Shown here piece after piece: positions 12,427-22,409 of a stretch of 64,000 nucleotides of DNA (positions are counted from its first letter, which is position 1; every line of letters begins with the position of its first letter). Under the pieces are notes generated by a model. The model was given only the letters and a program-made list of their open reading frames with translations, was not told where the DNA came from and did no database searches. The translations under genes and the position numbers were made by a program. The stretch is from Thermothielavioides terrestris NRRL 8126 (Eukaryota > Ascomycota > Sordariomycetes > Sordariales > Chaetomiaceae): contig NC_016459.1 in the NCBI RefSeq assembly GCF_000226115.1, forward strand, positions 1,612,001 to 1,676,000, given 5' to 3'.

Positions 12427-15208
12427 TCAAGATTCCTCCGTATTTATGTTGTCGAGCCGGGGCTGTAGCTGCGCCAAGTTGGAGCGCCCATGGTCATCTG
12501 GGTACGACTTGAAAACTTCGCGTCGCATCAGACGGCGCGGCGCTCGACGGCCGGTAAAAAGCTCAAATTGAGCAAAGCCTTGCTCAGGAAGCAGATCCAA
12601 TCCATCCATTGCAACCCAGCCCCTATGAGCCTCCCTTCGGACTTGCTCCAAGAGCGGGCTGTTCAGCGTCTTGTACTCGAGCTCCAACACAACACCACCC
12701 GTGGGGCTTTCTAGCCAGGATGGAGGGACTGTGAAATCCGGCGCAGGATTGCCGCCGATGCCGTGTGTCGGGATACATGAGACTATCATGGTGGGATGCT
12801 TAAAACCCTCTGGCCAGGGGTCATCGCGAGAGCGGATGATGTGGAACCTTGCAGTCTCGTTAGATCCAGAAGCCGCACTGAATAGGGGCAGGCCATTTCG
12901 CATCAGCAAAGTCTCAAAGTGTGACACAAGCTTCTCTGCGTTGGCAAGCGTCCGGTTGAAAATGAGGATGTGCTTCACCCCGAGCTGCAACATAGCGTAG
13001 ACTGCCGCCCTGGCCATTCCGCCGGCACCGACGACAAGGCCGGTGCTGCTAGGCCTGACGGCGTTGGCTGGAGAAAGACCGCGGCGGAGGCAGGCTCGGA
13101 TGCCGATCCAATCCGTATTCTCGCCGTACAGGGCTTTCACCGGGCCTGCTCGATTCCTCCCATTGAACAGCAGCACATCATCCGGTATGCTACCGTCCGG
13201 GTCGATGTCCCGGATGGGAATCAGGGTGTTGACGGCGCCAATTGCCTTGGCGTGTCGGCTCAGGGAGTGAGTCAGGCTGATAATCTCGACCTTGAAAGGC
13301 AGTCCGACAGACGCGCCGGCGAAGTGAGGGTCGTTGACGAGCTCTTGCAGGCTAGCGATGGTGCTGGTCGAGTGAGGCTGGTAGTGATGAGGGATGCCAC
13401 AGGCCTTGAGCGCAGCATTATGCATTGCTGGAGACAAGCTGTAGCTCACGTTGGCACCGAAAACGTAGAGCCTCATTGGGTCATAGCAAAAAGCCGAGTA
13501 AATAGCTTGGGTTGCTTCTCTGGCTGTGAGCGACGGCCACAAGGCAGCCTCTAGATCAGAGGCCAGACCAAGCCGCTCTTTCCGCAAGCCTTCTGGCACG
13601 ACCGACGTGAGCACTCGATTGAAGCACGCTGACGTTCGCCCGAGCATCCCGGTATTGTAAGCAATGAGCGGCAGCCTCGGGCCCGGAACCGACTCGACGG
13701 CGTGGTGGACGAGCCGCACATCAAAATTATCGCTCGGGTTGATGGCCTTCCTTGTGAATCTCGCCAAGTCGCAGCCACAGGCCTGTGCCTTTTCGTAGTA
13801 TGTGCGCCAGAAAGACGCATCCCAAGGCGGTGGGTTCGGGTCCAGCAACTGAAGGTTGCCCACAGCTTTGCAAGTGCCCTTGACGCTGAGCATGTTCGTG
13901 AGCAGGGGGGTATCAAGCCTCAAGTCGACAGAAATGTAATCGGGCGTGAGTCGCAGGCCGTGGAGGATGTAAGATAGGTACATGGATCGCCAGAACTCGC
14001 CGGACAGCGCTGCTTCGGGAAACAGCACGTGGAAAAGGATGGGGACAACGGTGTCTCGCCGGACTTGGGCTAGGACGCGGCTGATCTCGCTGGCTCGGTG
14101 GGGTGAAATTTCGGGCGATGACGGTAAACGATTGGCGTAATCGGAGACGAGGTCGTCGACGACAATCTCAATGGCATCCGCTCCAAATTCCAGCTCTTGA
14201 ATGTCGAGATCGCCCTCAGTAAATGACGAGAGAGGCACGGAGAGTGCGTATGTGAACTGCCTCTCCTCAGCCGGAACACATGCAAGAGGGAAGGCGGACT
14301 CGATGAAGGGGATAGCGCCGCTCGGCAGAATCAGGGAAAGAAACTTGAGGAAGTGCCGCTCGGCTCGCTTGAGTGTGAGATATGGTGCGGTAGGACGGTC
14401 GAGCTCAGCGGTCGGCGACGGGAGACGGTTGCCTGCAAATTCCTGGGGCGTGCTGTGATCCTCCGAGACGTTGAAGAACTCATAGCGGGTACATCGTCTG
14501 AAGAATGTGCTGCTTGCGTCCAAGAGGTTGCGGGCTTTCTCGATAGTGTCGATTTTCAGGTGATTCTGGATGGCTTTGGGGTCACGGAGCACATAGATGA
14601 TGGGAATGGACCGTCCGATGTGCTCCAGGGTCGACTGCAAGCTCCTCTCGATCCACGAGAAGACAAGGACGGCGTTCTTCTTATGCCTCTCGAAGACGTC
14701 ACGCAGGACGCTCAGTTGACGGCTTTGGCAAGCAGCGGCGCCGTACATCTTCTTGTAGGCCGGGCTGGAATGGCCTGTCACCTCTCGGAAGGCCATTTCG
14801 AGATCGACAACCTTGCGGTTCATGGCGCTGGAGGCTATGACGGCTAAGGTGGTCTTGCCAGCGCCACGAATGCCGGCAAGAAGGATGGATGCGTCTGCGT
14901 CATGAGCAGCGGCCGTTGGGGTTGAGACTCTGCGCGCGGGCGTCTGGGAAGCCGGGCCGTACTCTGGCAAGATGATCAGTTGAGGCAGGCTGGCGATGGG
15001 GGGAACCCAAGCTGGGGTGCTCACCTCTGCGAGCCGAGAAGGCCGGAGGTTCGTGGAATGGCGGCAAGTAGGCATGGTCCCTGCTGTCGGCGGAGAAAGC
15101 TCTTGCGGCTGGCCGAGATTCAGTGGGCCGGTCGGGTGTCTGGCCGTCCCAGGACACGGCCATCGCGGCGTAGGAGCGCTTCACGCCGGCAGCTGCTGGC
15201 GGCGTCAT
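12427..15208 (-). CDS. qa-1S: quinate-pathway repressor (AROM-like, QutR/qa-1S)
   Basis: Two exons, 15208..15025 and 14963..12427, separated by a 61-bp intron (GTGAGC..CCAG, branch CTGAT); 906 residues starting [18 protein letters not shown]. The protein is homologous to the three C-terminal domains of the pentafunctional AROM enzyme. It has a shikimate-kinase-like ATP site [12 protein letters not shown] (about residues 89-100), a type I dehydroquinase-like middle domain, and a shikimate-dehydrogenase-like domain starting about [19 protein letters not shown] with the dinucleotide motif [14 protein letters not shown]. It acts as a repressor that inhibits QA-1F in the absence of quinate. The large downstream open frame alone would start at 15075 inside the intron region and give a wrong 882-residue N-terminus. 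It is divergent from qa-1F. Confidence 0.94.
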
Positions 15209-16226
15209 GACGCTGCTGGCAGTCGAGGCACGCCGACCACTACAAAAACGGGGAGCATCTACTGTGGCACGGCGAGACCCTGCACTTTGGCGCGGTGGAT
15301 GCGGTAGGTGCGGTGAGGCGTCGCAGGTGCGAGGAGCAACGCCAACCGGAAAGCGGCCGAGATACGAATCGGGCAAGTGACTCGACTGGAGGGGAACATG
15401 GATGAGGGGACTCGAGGGATTGGGATGGGTACGGTTCCCGCAAGGCCCAGGAATTGCGAGGGAGGATGCAATCCGGCCAGTTCGCAAGCGTCCAACCTGC
15501 CCCGCAGACCTTGGGCTTGCGGATGGATGGAGACACACTGCACACGGGCAGCATCAAGACACATCAATCAGGTACCGAGAGGGAAAGGAGATTCGAGCGG
15601 CGGGGGTGGGGCCACTGCAGCCGGCAGGGTTAGGCTGTCATCCACTGTTGGTTGGTTTAACTTGGCTGTCAGGTGCTGTGGATAAACATTTAGCCTCCCG
15701 AATCCCTCGAAGCGGCCCTCGCAAGATCGCTTTTCCCTTCCACCGACACCACCCTCAGTCCCCATTCCCAACTCTCGGACACGCCCAGGGGGCGAACTTG
15801 GGACGGCGCAGGTACGAGCCGTGTCCAGTTGAAGGTGCCAACCTGTGAGCAGCTTGCTTGCCTCAAGATCCAGATTCACTCGGGAAAAGGAGGATAAGTT
15901 CAGTTAGGTACGGATTAGTTAGGTTGGGGCACCCGTGGGGAGACCTGGCAGCCTTCCAGGTTCCCCGCAATTGCCTCGCATGGGTCCCACATGCTGGCGT
16001 TCGCCCCCGGCCACCTACGACCACACTAACTTTCTCCGATAGCAAGGGGACCGGCCCGGCAAAGGTGGTGGCTCTGTTCCCGAAGTTGGGAAGATCCGGG
16101 ACGACCATTGCCATTGCGGACGGCTCGTGATGGTCCCGAGCTGGCGGACATCGTGCATCGCCGACCTTGGCGTCGGGGCGACGAGTCAATCTGCGTCGGC
16201 CTTCCGGCGCACCCACCCTGTTGGCC
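15209..16226. promoter_or_regulatory. divergent promoter region qa-1S / qa-1F
   Basis: 1.02 kb between divergent regulatory genes, with the best QA-1F palindrome of the cluster at 15680. It fits autoregulation of qa-1F as described in Neurospora. No convincing coding frame. Confidence 0.65.
15680..15695. promoter_or_regulatory. QA-1F activator binding site (predicted)
   Basis: GGATAAACATTTAGCC matches 15 of 16 positions of GGRTAARYRYTTATCC, including all four central RYRY bases. It is 472 bp from the qa-1S ATG and 532 bp from the qa-1F ATG, between the two divergent regulators. Confidence 0.68.
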
Positions 16227-18614
16227 ATGCCACCGAAGAGGAGGACAACCGAGACCGAAACCCCCAACAACCCGACCGAAGTGCCGCTTGGCCGGCCTGA
16301 AATCCCGGCCCCCGCCGCCCAGCCGGGTCCCGTCAAACGACAGAGAGTGTCGCGCGCTTGCGACCAATGCCGCGCTGCGCGGGAGAGATGCGATGGTAAA
16401 CAGCCGGAATGCTATCCATGCTTGTCCCAGAGCCGACCATGCACCTACGAGGCCATCCCCAAGAAGAGGGGTGTCCAAACTGGCTACATCCGCACCCTCG
16501 AACTGGCTCTTGGTTGGCTTCTCGAGAAGGTGCCTGGAAGCGAGGAGACGCTCGGTGCCCTCCTCGCCCATGAGAGCGGCCAGCAGGGAAGTTCGATCAT
16601 GCTTGGAAAGGACGTGGGAGGGGCGGACCGTCTGCAGAAGAGATGGAGGAAAAGCCGGGTATACAAGGGGATAGACCGCATCCTCTCTGGCGGGACGGCT
16701 CAGGATGGGGGTTCTCCTTCCGCGGACGCGAGCGATACCGAGGGCGATGCGGCTCGAGCGTGCTCTAACCAAAGTCTGGATGGCGCCGGTTCAGAAAGTT
16801 TTCCTGCGGAATCTCCGAACCTTCCACAAACAGGGGCTGGGCATCGCCCCCGAAGCCCCTCGAACGACGAGCCGTCGAGCGTTGATTGGCAGCGCCAGAG
16901 GAGGCCAACGAGCTCAATATCTCGGTTCCCTCCATCCTCACCAGACCGCCTAAAGCTACCCCCAAACCACTGGCGATTGCTTGACATCTACTTCTCCTAC
17001 ACCCATTCGTGGCTGCCCATTCTTGAAAAGCAGGACCTGTTTCGGGCTTCATACCTCTACCCAGAACAGGGAGTTGTCATCCATCCCGAAGATCCCTCCG
17101 CTGCGCCCCATGCAGAGCTGTGGGCTGCTTTGGCGCTGGCAGCGCTGCAGGATGCTGCCTCTTCACCAGATGACACCGAAACCGCCCGCCCGCCCCCGAG
17201 CGAAATTTATCGAATTGCCCGTGAACTCCTCCCGTCGGAGAATGGGCCCTTCCGAGTTCACCACGCTCGCGCGCTTCTCCTGCTCAGCCTCGCCAATCTA
17301 GGGCAAGACAAGCCAACCGGCGCCGGCCTGCTTCTTGGCTCTGCCATTCGCATTCTCCTCGGTCCCGACGCACTTCAGCGCGGTGCCCCCGACAGGGATG
17401 GACAGAGGACGAGCCTATGCATGATCGCTTGCTTTATCCTTGAGACGGTCCTCTCGGTGAGATGCAACAGGCCGCCGCATTTGATGGCAGAAGATCTCGC
17501 TGCTATGCCGCTGGTCACTGAGGGCGGACTGGACGAGTGGGAACCATGGACACCCTGCGATGGGTTTGGGGCCGGCCATCCCGGCCCTCGCCTGTCTCGA
17601 AGTCCTGCGTTCTGCTTGAGCACGTTCAACCTGCTCTACGCCATAATGAAGGTTGTCAGCGTTGAGATGTTGGCTAGGAGGCGCGGTCAGCCTCGCGGGG
17701 TCGAGGCTCCGGAGGCGTTCAGCAGCCAACTGCGACGGGCGATAGACCCCAATCTGCCGTTCGGCAACTTCATTAGCTCACCAAGCTGCGGGACTGCCTC
17801 GGTTCCAACCCCCTACGTGGCTCGAGCCACCTTCCTATGGGCTAGCGCGCTTGCGGACCCTCACTCGGAGAGTCTGCTGGCGTTGCTGGAAGATACCCTA
17901 GATCAGTATCAGCGGAGGTTTGGCAAATGCGGCATGCCTCCGTTCATTGTGGCTTGCATCGGATCCCTTGCGAACGAAGAATACATGTTCGGCTTCAGCG
18001 AGCAGAGGAGGGAGAGGTTGAAAAGCCTCGTGTCAGCGTACAAATGCGGCAGCTTCGACGAGAGGCGTACCTCCAGTGTTGCCGGCACCACCGTCGTCGA
18101 TGGCTTGACTTGGCCAGCAGCTCACGAGCCGGTCGGCGTGGGCGACCCGGCGCACTTTCCCCGGCAGAGCACTCCTACCACGCCTTTTGCCGGCCTCGCG
18201 ATGCCGTCACTCAATGACAGGCTGACTGCACCACAACACCAACAAACACAACCAGTCAGGGGAGGATACAAACCGATTTGTGGTCCAGGAATGACGGGCT
18301 CATATCAGGGCCACTTCCGCAATCCTCCAATAGCGGTGCCGCAGGGCAGCAATGCCCAGATACAGCTTGGAACGGGCGCGGGCGCACTGTCGGCAACGGT
18401 TCCCGCGATGCACCAAGGTCACACTTCTCCGCACCCACTTGCTCCCCCCGCGGGGTTTGGGGTTAGCCCCGACTACGACGCGCTGCTCGACGACCTTGCG
18501 TCGATCGAATGCACCGACGCGGTCGACGCCGATGCCCAGTTTATGGCCAATCTTGGATTTGCGCCGGGGTGCGACATCGCAGAGATCCTGAGGCGCGATT
18601 TTGGACCAGTATAG
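16227..18614 (+). CDS. qa-1F: quinate-pathway activator, Zn2Cys6 transcription factor
   Basis: Single exon, 795 residues, ATG at 16227 (MPPKRRTTETET). A Zn2Cys6 binuclear cluster is visible with Cys at about 45, 48, 55, 62, 65 and 72 (RACDQCRAARERCDGKQPEC..CL..C), preceded by a basic stretch PVKRQRVSR. A fungal transcription-factor middle-homology region starts about PPNHWRLLDIYFSYTHSWLP and continues through LRRAIDPNLPFGNF and AHEPVGVG. The C-terminus is Pro/Gln/Gly-rich and acidic (DYDALLDDLASIECTD), consistent with an activation region. It activates all qa genes with quinate as inducer and binds the 16-bp palindrome. Length is close to the Neurospora protein. The N-terminal extension upstream of the ATG lacks a methionine codon. 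Confidence 0.95.
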   Translation: MPPKRRTTETETPNNPTEVPLGRPEIPAPAAQPGPVKRQRVSRACDQCRAARERCDGKQPECYPCLSQSRPCTYEAIPKKRGVQTGYIRTLELALGWLLEKVPGSEETLGALLAHESGQQGSSIMLGKDVGGADRLQKRWRKSRVYKGIDRILSGGTAQDGGSPSADASDTEGDAARACSNQSLDGAGSESFPAESPNLPQTGAGHRPRSPSNDEPSSVDWQRQRRPTSSISRFPPSSPDRLKLPPNHWRLLDIYFSYTHSWLPILEKQDLFRASYLYPEQGVVIHPEDPSAAPHAELWAALALAALQDAASSPDDTETARPPPSEIYRIARELLPSENGPFRVHHARALLLLSLANLGQDKPTGAGLLLGSAIRILLGPDALQRGAPDRDGQRTSLCMIACFILETVLSVRCNRPPHLMAEDLAAMPLVTEGGLDEWEPWTPCDGFGAGHPGPRLSRSPAFCLSTFNLLYAIMKVVSVEMLARRRGQPRGVEAPEAFSSQLRRAIDPNLPFGNFISSPSCGTASVPTPYVARATFLWASALADPHSESLLALLEDTLDQYQRRFGKCGMPPFIVACIGSLANEEYMFGFSEQRRERLKSLVSAYKCGSFDERRTSSVAGTTVVDGLTWPAAHEPVGVGDPAHFPRQSTPTTPFAGLAMPSLNDRLTAPQHQQTQPVRGGYKPICGPGMTGSYQGHFRNPPIAVPQGSNAQIQLGTGAGALSATVPAMHQGHTSPHPLAPPAGFGVSPDYDALLDDLASIECTDAVDADAQFMANLGFAPGCDIAEILRRDFGPV

Positions 18615-18875
18615 AGCTTTGGATGTATATCCTGTGGACTGCATATTGCCCTGAAATGCACATTCATACTTGTATTCTTGGCCATGGGTGGTGCAAAGCT
18701 GGGCGATGGACGCCGATGTACAAAGTAATCGAAATCATCGACATTTGAAGCGTTAGTTTTGGGTCCTCAAGCGAGGAGGGAGAAGGGGATGGGGCAGATG
18801 ATAAGGCAGGCCGAGCCGGGAATGCGCAGCCTTGATAAGCCGGTTTTGAACCATCAGCATTTCAAGCACCCAGTT

Positions 18876-18987
18876 GGCAAGATGGCCGAGCGGTCTAAGG
18901 CGCCACGTTAAGGTTCACCCTTAATCCCAATCTTCGCTGAAGATTCCGTGGTCCGAGAGGGCGTGGGTTCGAATCCCACTCTTGTCA
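18876..18987 (+). tRNA. tRNA-Leu(AAG): tRNA-Leu (anticodon AAG) with a 32-nt intron
   Basis: Acceptor strands GGCAAGA (18876) and TCTTGTC (to 18986) pair with one G-T wobble, and 18987 is the A discriminator. The D-arm is TGGCCGAGCGGTCTAAGGC, typical of Leu. The anticodon stem CCACG (18903..18907) pairs with CGTGG (18947..18951). The loop reads TT-AAG-G, so the anticodon is AAG at 18910..18912, read as Leu. An intron 18914..18945 sits at the canonical 37/38 position and contains CCTTAA, able to pair with the anticodon loop. A class II variable arm (TCCGAGAGGGC) and a T-arm GTGGGTTCGAATCCCAC follow. A and B box promoter sequences are intragenic. Confidence 0.95.
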
Positions 18988-19294
18988 CAAAATTTTTCCT
19001 ACTGCCACCAGCTGGCGTTGGATCTTTTTGTCTTGCTGCTCCTCTGCAGTTTGCTGTTGGAAACTCAGCCAGCATCTTGTAATCGCCTAGAGTTAGTTGT
19101 CTGGACGTTGAGGTGTGCCAATTTCCTTGGTTGCATCTCATTGTTTTCTCCAGGTTCGCACCACCAGGTCTCCAGGCTTGTAGCGACAGAAACTTGCGAA
19201 TCTAAGCCGCAAGAGATGCTAGTGCTCTCCAACCCGCCGGCCTCATCTGCATGGAGCTCAGCATGCCGACAGTTCAGCGGGATTTCATAGGGAT
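18988..19294. other. intergenic
   Basis: 307 bp between the tRNA and the stop of the fumarate reductase gene. A short T-rich tract follows the tRNA (AAAATTTTTCC, then GATCTTTTTG), suitable as a Pol III terminator. Nothing else seen. Confidence 0.5.
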
Positions 19295-20902
19295 TCAGGC
19301 CTCTGCCTTCAATACCGACTGCGCAGCTTGCTCTCCGGCAATGCGCCCGAACACGACACACTCCAGCAGCGACGACCCGCCCAACCGGTTGTCCCCGTGG
19401 ATTCCTCCCGTAATCTCGCCAGCCGCCCAGAGCCCCTGAATCGGCTTCTGCGCCTCGCCCAGTGCCGATGAGAGCACCTGCGCCTGCTCGTTGAAGACGA
19501 CACCGCCCATGGTAAAGTGCACAATGGGCGTTACGCGGCCGACGCATACCTCAGCATCTTCGGCAATCCCCGAGCCATCAGCGCCCAGTGTCCAGTGCCC
19601 AAACGCAGTCCGCCCGAACTCATCCGGCTTCTCCCCGCGCACAACCGCAGCATACTCCCGCAGCGTCTCCCTCGTAGCCTCGTCCAGATCGGCTACCTTC
19701 TTCTTCTGCAGCAGCCCCTTCCACAGATAGAACCCGACATGCCCCGCCGCAGCCTCGGCGGTCCCGGGGTCCAGCAACAGCTGCACATCCCACTGGCGCA
19801 GCCCACCCGCGCCGTCCTCGCCCTCTCCCTCCGCATCGGGCAGGGGCAAGTCCATGATAACACCGCTGATCTTGTCCCGCGTGGCCAGCTCGTTGACGAT
19901 CCGCCGGCCGCGGTGCAGGAGGATGCCCCCTTCGCCGCGGAGCACCTCGGCGGCGAGGAACTTGAGCGGCGCCCGCGGCGCGGCCGGGTCGACGAAGCCG
20001 GTCGGGTGCACCTGCACGCTCTCCATGTCGACGAGGGCGGCGCCGGCGCCGGCGGCGAGCAGGTCGTGCGCGCCGGGCCGCGGGTCGTTGGTCGACGGCA
20101 GGCCGTCGAGGTCCGGGCGGTACCGGGCCAGCAGGCCGTGCGTGTCGCCGCCGAAGCCGCCTGTGGCGAAGACGACGGGGCCCGCGAGGGAGTGGCTGGC
20201 GCCGTCTTTGCGGTACTCGACGCCGGTCACTTGGTTGTTGGCCGTGAGCAGCAGCTTGGTGACTTCGGCTTCGGTGACGAGTTCGAAGCGGCCCTCGTGT
20301 TCTTTCAGCTTGGCAAGTAGCGTGGTCACGATGGAGGCGCCGGGCGGCGTTTTTCCGGCCCCCCGGTGCGTGCGAGGCTTGCTGTGTCCGCCGAGCTGCG
20401 CCACGACGCTGAGGTCGACGCCGAGGTCTACGAGGAAGTCGATGGCGGAGGCCGAGCGGCTGGTCAAGACCGAGATGAGGTCCTGCCGCTGCTTTCTCAC
20501 GGATTCCGCCACGGAGGCGTGGAGTCGAGACCCGGCTGACTTGACCGTATCTTCACAGAAGCTCTGGTCGACGCCATGCTTGGCTACGTCTTGGAACCTC
20601 GTCGGGGCCCCGTTGATTCCGGACGAAGCCTTGATGCTGTTGCCTCCCGGCTTGGCGGCTCGTTCGAGAAGCCGGACAGAGGGGGCCCCCGCCTGGAGTG
20701 CCGAGTAGGCCGCCGAAAGCCCAGCGAGGCCGGCACCAACCACAATGACGGGGGGCGGATGCGTGCTTGCCATTTGGAGGACAGTGGTTTTAAGAAAGGA
20801 TGCTGTAGTGGTCGTGAGGTGGCGGTACACGATGGCCGCGATAGGGATCAAGACGATGCTGAAGAACGCAATGGAAAGGAGGCGGCGTCTTGTCATGAGC
20901 AT
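19295..20902 (-). CDS. osm1: soluble fumarate reductase (Osm1/Frd1 type flavoprotein)
   Basis: Single exon, 535 residues from the ATG at 20902 (MLMTRRRLLSIAFF). It reduces fumarate to succinate using reduced FAD; the yeast enzymes act in mitochondria/ER and cytosol to re-oxidise flavin cofactors. An N-terminal hydrophobic helix (about residues 9-28) suggests a signal anchor or leader. The FAD fold is VIVVGAGLAGLSAAY, followed by GGNSIKASSGIN. The succinate dehydrogenase/fumarate reductase active-site blocks are GEKPDEFGRTAFG, TPIVHFTMGGVVFN (catalytic His) and GGIHGDNRLGGSSLLECVVFG (Arg-containing, FAD binding). There is no cytochrome b5 fusion, so it resembles yeast Osm1/Frd1 rather than the larger fused forms. 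An internal ATG at MASTHPPP could give a cytosolic form. Confidence 0.92.
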   Translation of the reverse strand: MLMTRRRLLSIAFFSIVLIPIAAIVYRHLTTTTASFLKTTVLQMASTHPPPVIVVGAGLAGLSAAYSALQAGAPSVRLLERAAKPGGNSIKASSGINGAPTRFQDVAKHGVDQSFCEDTVKSAGSRLHASVAESVRKQRQDLISVLTSRSASAIDFLVDLGVDLSVVAQLGGHSKPRTHRGAGKTPPGASIVTTLLAKLKEHEGRFELVTEAEVTKLLLTANNQVTGVEYRKDGASHSLAGPVVFATGGFGGDTHGLLARYRPDLDGLPSTNDPRPGAHDLLAAGAGAALVDMESVQVHPTGFVDPAAPRAPLKFLAAEVLRGEGGILLHRGRRIVNELATRDKISGVIMDLPLPDAEGEGEDGAGGLRQWDVQLLLDPGTAEAAAGHVGFYLWKGLLQKKKVADLDEATRETLREYAAVVRGEKPDEFGRTAFGHWTLGADGSGIAEDAEVCVGRVTPIVHFTMGGVVFNEQAQVLSSALGEAQKPIQGLWAAGEITGGIHGDNRLGGSSLLECVVFGRIAGEQAAQSVLKAEA

Positions 20903-22409
20903 TCGAGCCACAGGACCCGGCCTGGTAGTGTTTCACGTCTCCGGCATCTCTGCAGAGACGGGTATTCCGTGCATGAGGTCTGCGATGGATGTTGGCGTGC
21001 GAGTGGCCGCGATGCAACTCGCTGTTGCTGGCGCGGTTCGGTCAACTTGAATCAGCTGACATTACGCCGTTGTCGAACGGTGCCCAGGCGGGAGCTTCCG
21101 ATATGGAGAGTCCAAGCGCCCCAGCGCCCGAACCCGCGACAGAACGGTACAACTAGGTAGGTACACTGTGTAGGACTGCAACCCGGAGTACGGAGTATGG
21201 ATCGTACTGTCTACGGAGTTCGGGAGAACTTGCTTTGCAGATCTCTTTGCTGCGTATGTCCACAGGAACCACGGCGGTGAGAGGGCTTGTCCAGGTGAGA
21301 CAACTGCCGATATGACGGGGTCAATTCCGCACAGTGATCGTACTGCGAGGTGGAGGGCGGTGGCACTTGCCAACTCCACGCTGCACGGTGCGGTGCGAGG
21401 GGACATTTCGTGGAGGAGCGGGGAGCCAATCGCATCTGGCCTGAGGACGACGGCCCGAAGAAACGCCAAAGTCGCAGGAACCCGAAACAACTGGAAGCAA
21501 AACACGTCGCAAATCGGCGCGACCACAGCGGAAAATTGCTGCTTGGGTTGCTCTCCAGTGACAGCCAGTGCTGACACTCCGCAAAAACAAAACTTGTGAA
21601 CCAAGGGCTTGGCGTCACGTGGCCGTGGCCGGGGTTCGTCTTGATTTTTTTCTCGGCCCGACTTTGAACGAAATCAGTGGGATTCCAGGTTGGCTCAACC
21701 AAGTGTAATCCGGACACTACTTTGTAGGTTAGGGTAGGTAACACAGTGAACTGTCTTTTAGTGTACAGTACACCAGGGCAATCTCCTGGGAAAGCCTCGG
21801 CAAGCATCCTTTCCAGTGGAAGCCAGAGAGTGTGGCGCAGCGCCGCGGAGCATATCCATTGTCGCATCAGAAACCAGGACAGACGTTCCAGGTTGCTCAA
21901 CGGGTGGAGCGTGTGGAGGAAAACCAGGATGGAAACCGTCACCAAGCAATGGCCCACTCGTCCCCCAGTTCCAGTTGGGGACGGGCACTCGCTGCTCCGC
22001 ATTGTCGGGGAGATCACAGACTCAACCCCTCTTATTCTTTTTAGCACTTCATGTGTGCAGCATTACACTACAAAACAGGGATATCGCAACTAATCGCTAG
22101 CATGGTCCACTCCTCATCGTCGGCTTGCACAGCGCCGCATCCCTCTTCGCGCGCCCAGTCGTCCAAAGCCGGTTGACAACTAGGTGGCTCTTGCGAGGCA
22201 TCCCAGCGGCAAACAAAACTGCTGAACGCGACAAAGGGGTATCCCGCACAAACCGAGACAAGCAAGCAACCACAAAAGGAAGAAAATAAAAGAGACAGCA
22301 ACCAAGTGGAAAGCAGTTTTAGCCCAGCGCACCCAGCCTTATTATCGTATCCCGTACACAGTGTAGGTAAGGTACCTGAGTATACATAGTGTAGGTACCC
22401 TCCCCCCCT
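20903..22409. other. intergenic between osm1 and the GPR1/FUN34 gene
   Basis: 1.5 kb. It contains a 278-codon minus-strand open frame (21211..22047) that looks non-coding: no conserved motif and an unstructured composition. Promoter of the fumarate reductase gene and the 3' UTR of the transporter are expected. No RNA gene or repeat recognised. Confidence 0.5.

Noticed and set aside
19517..20320. Open frames opposite the fumarate reductase gene
   Set aside because: Shadows of an unmistakable flavoprotein gene on the other strand.
21211..22047. 278-codon minus-strand open frame
   Set aside because: No conserved motif, signal or domain and no splice-linked neighbours; composition is that of random GC-rich sequence.
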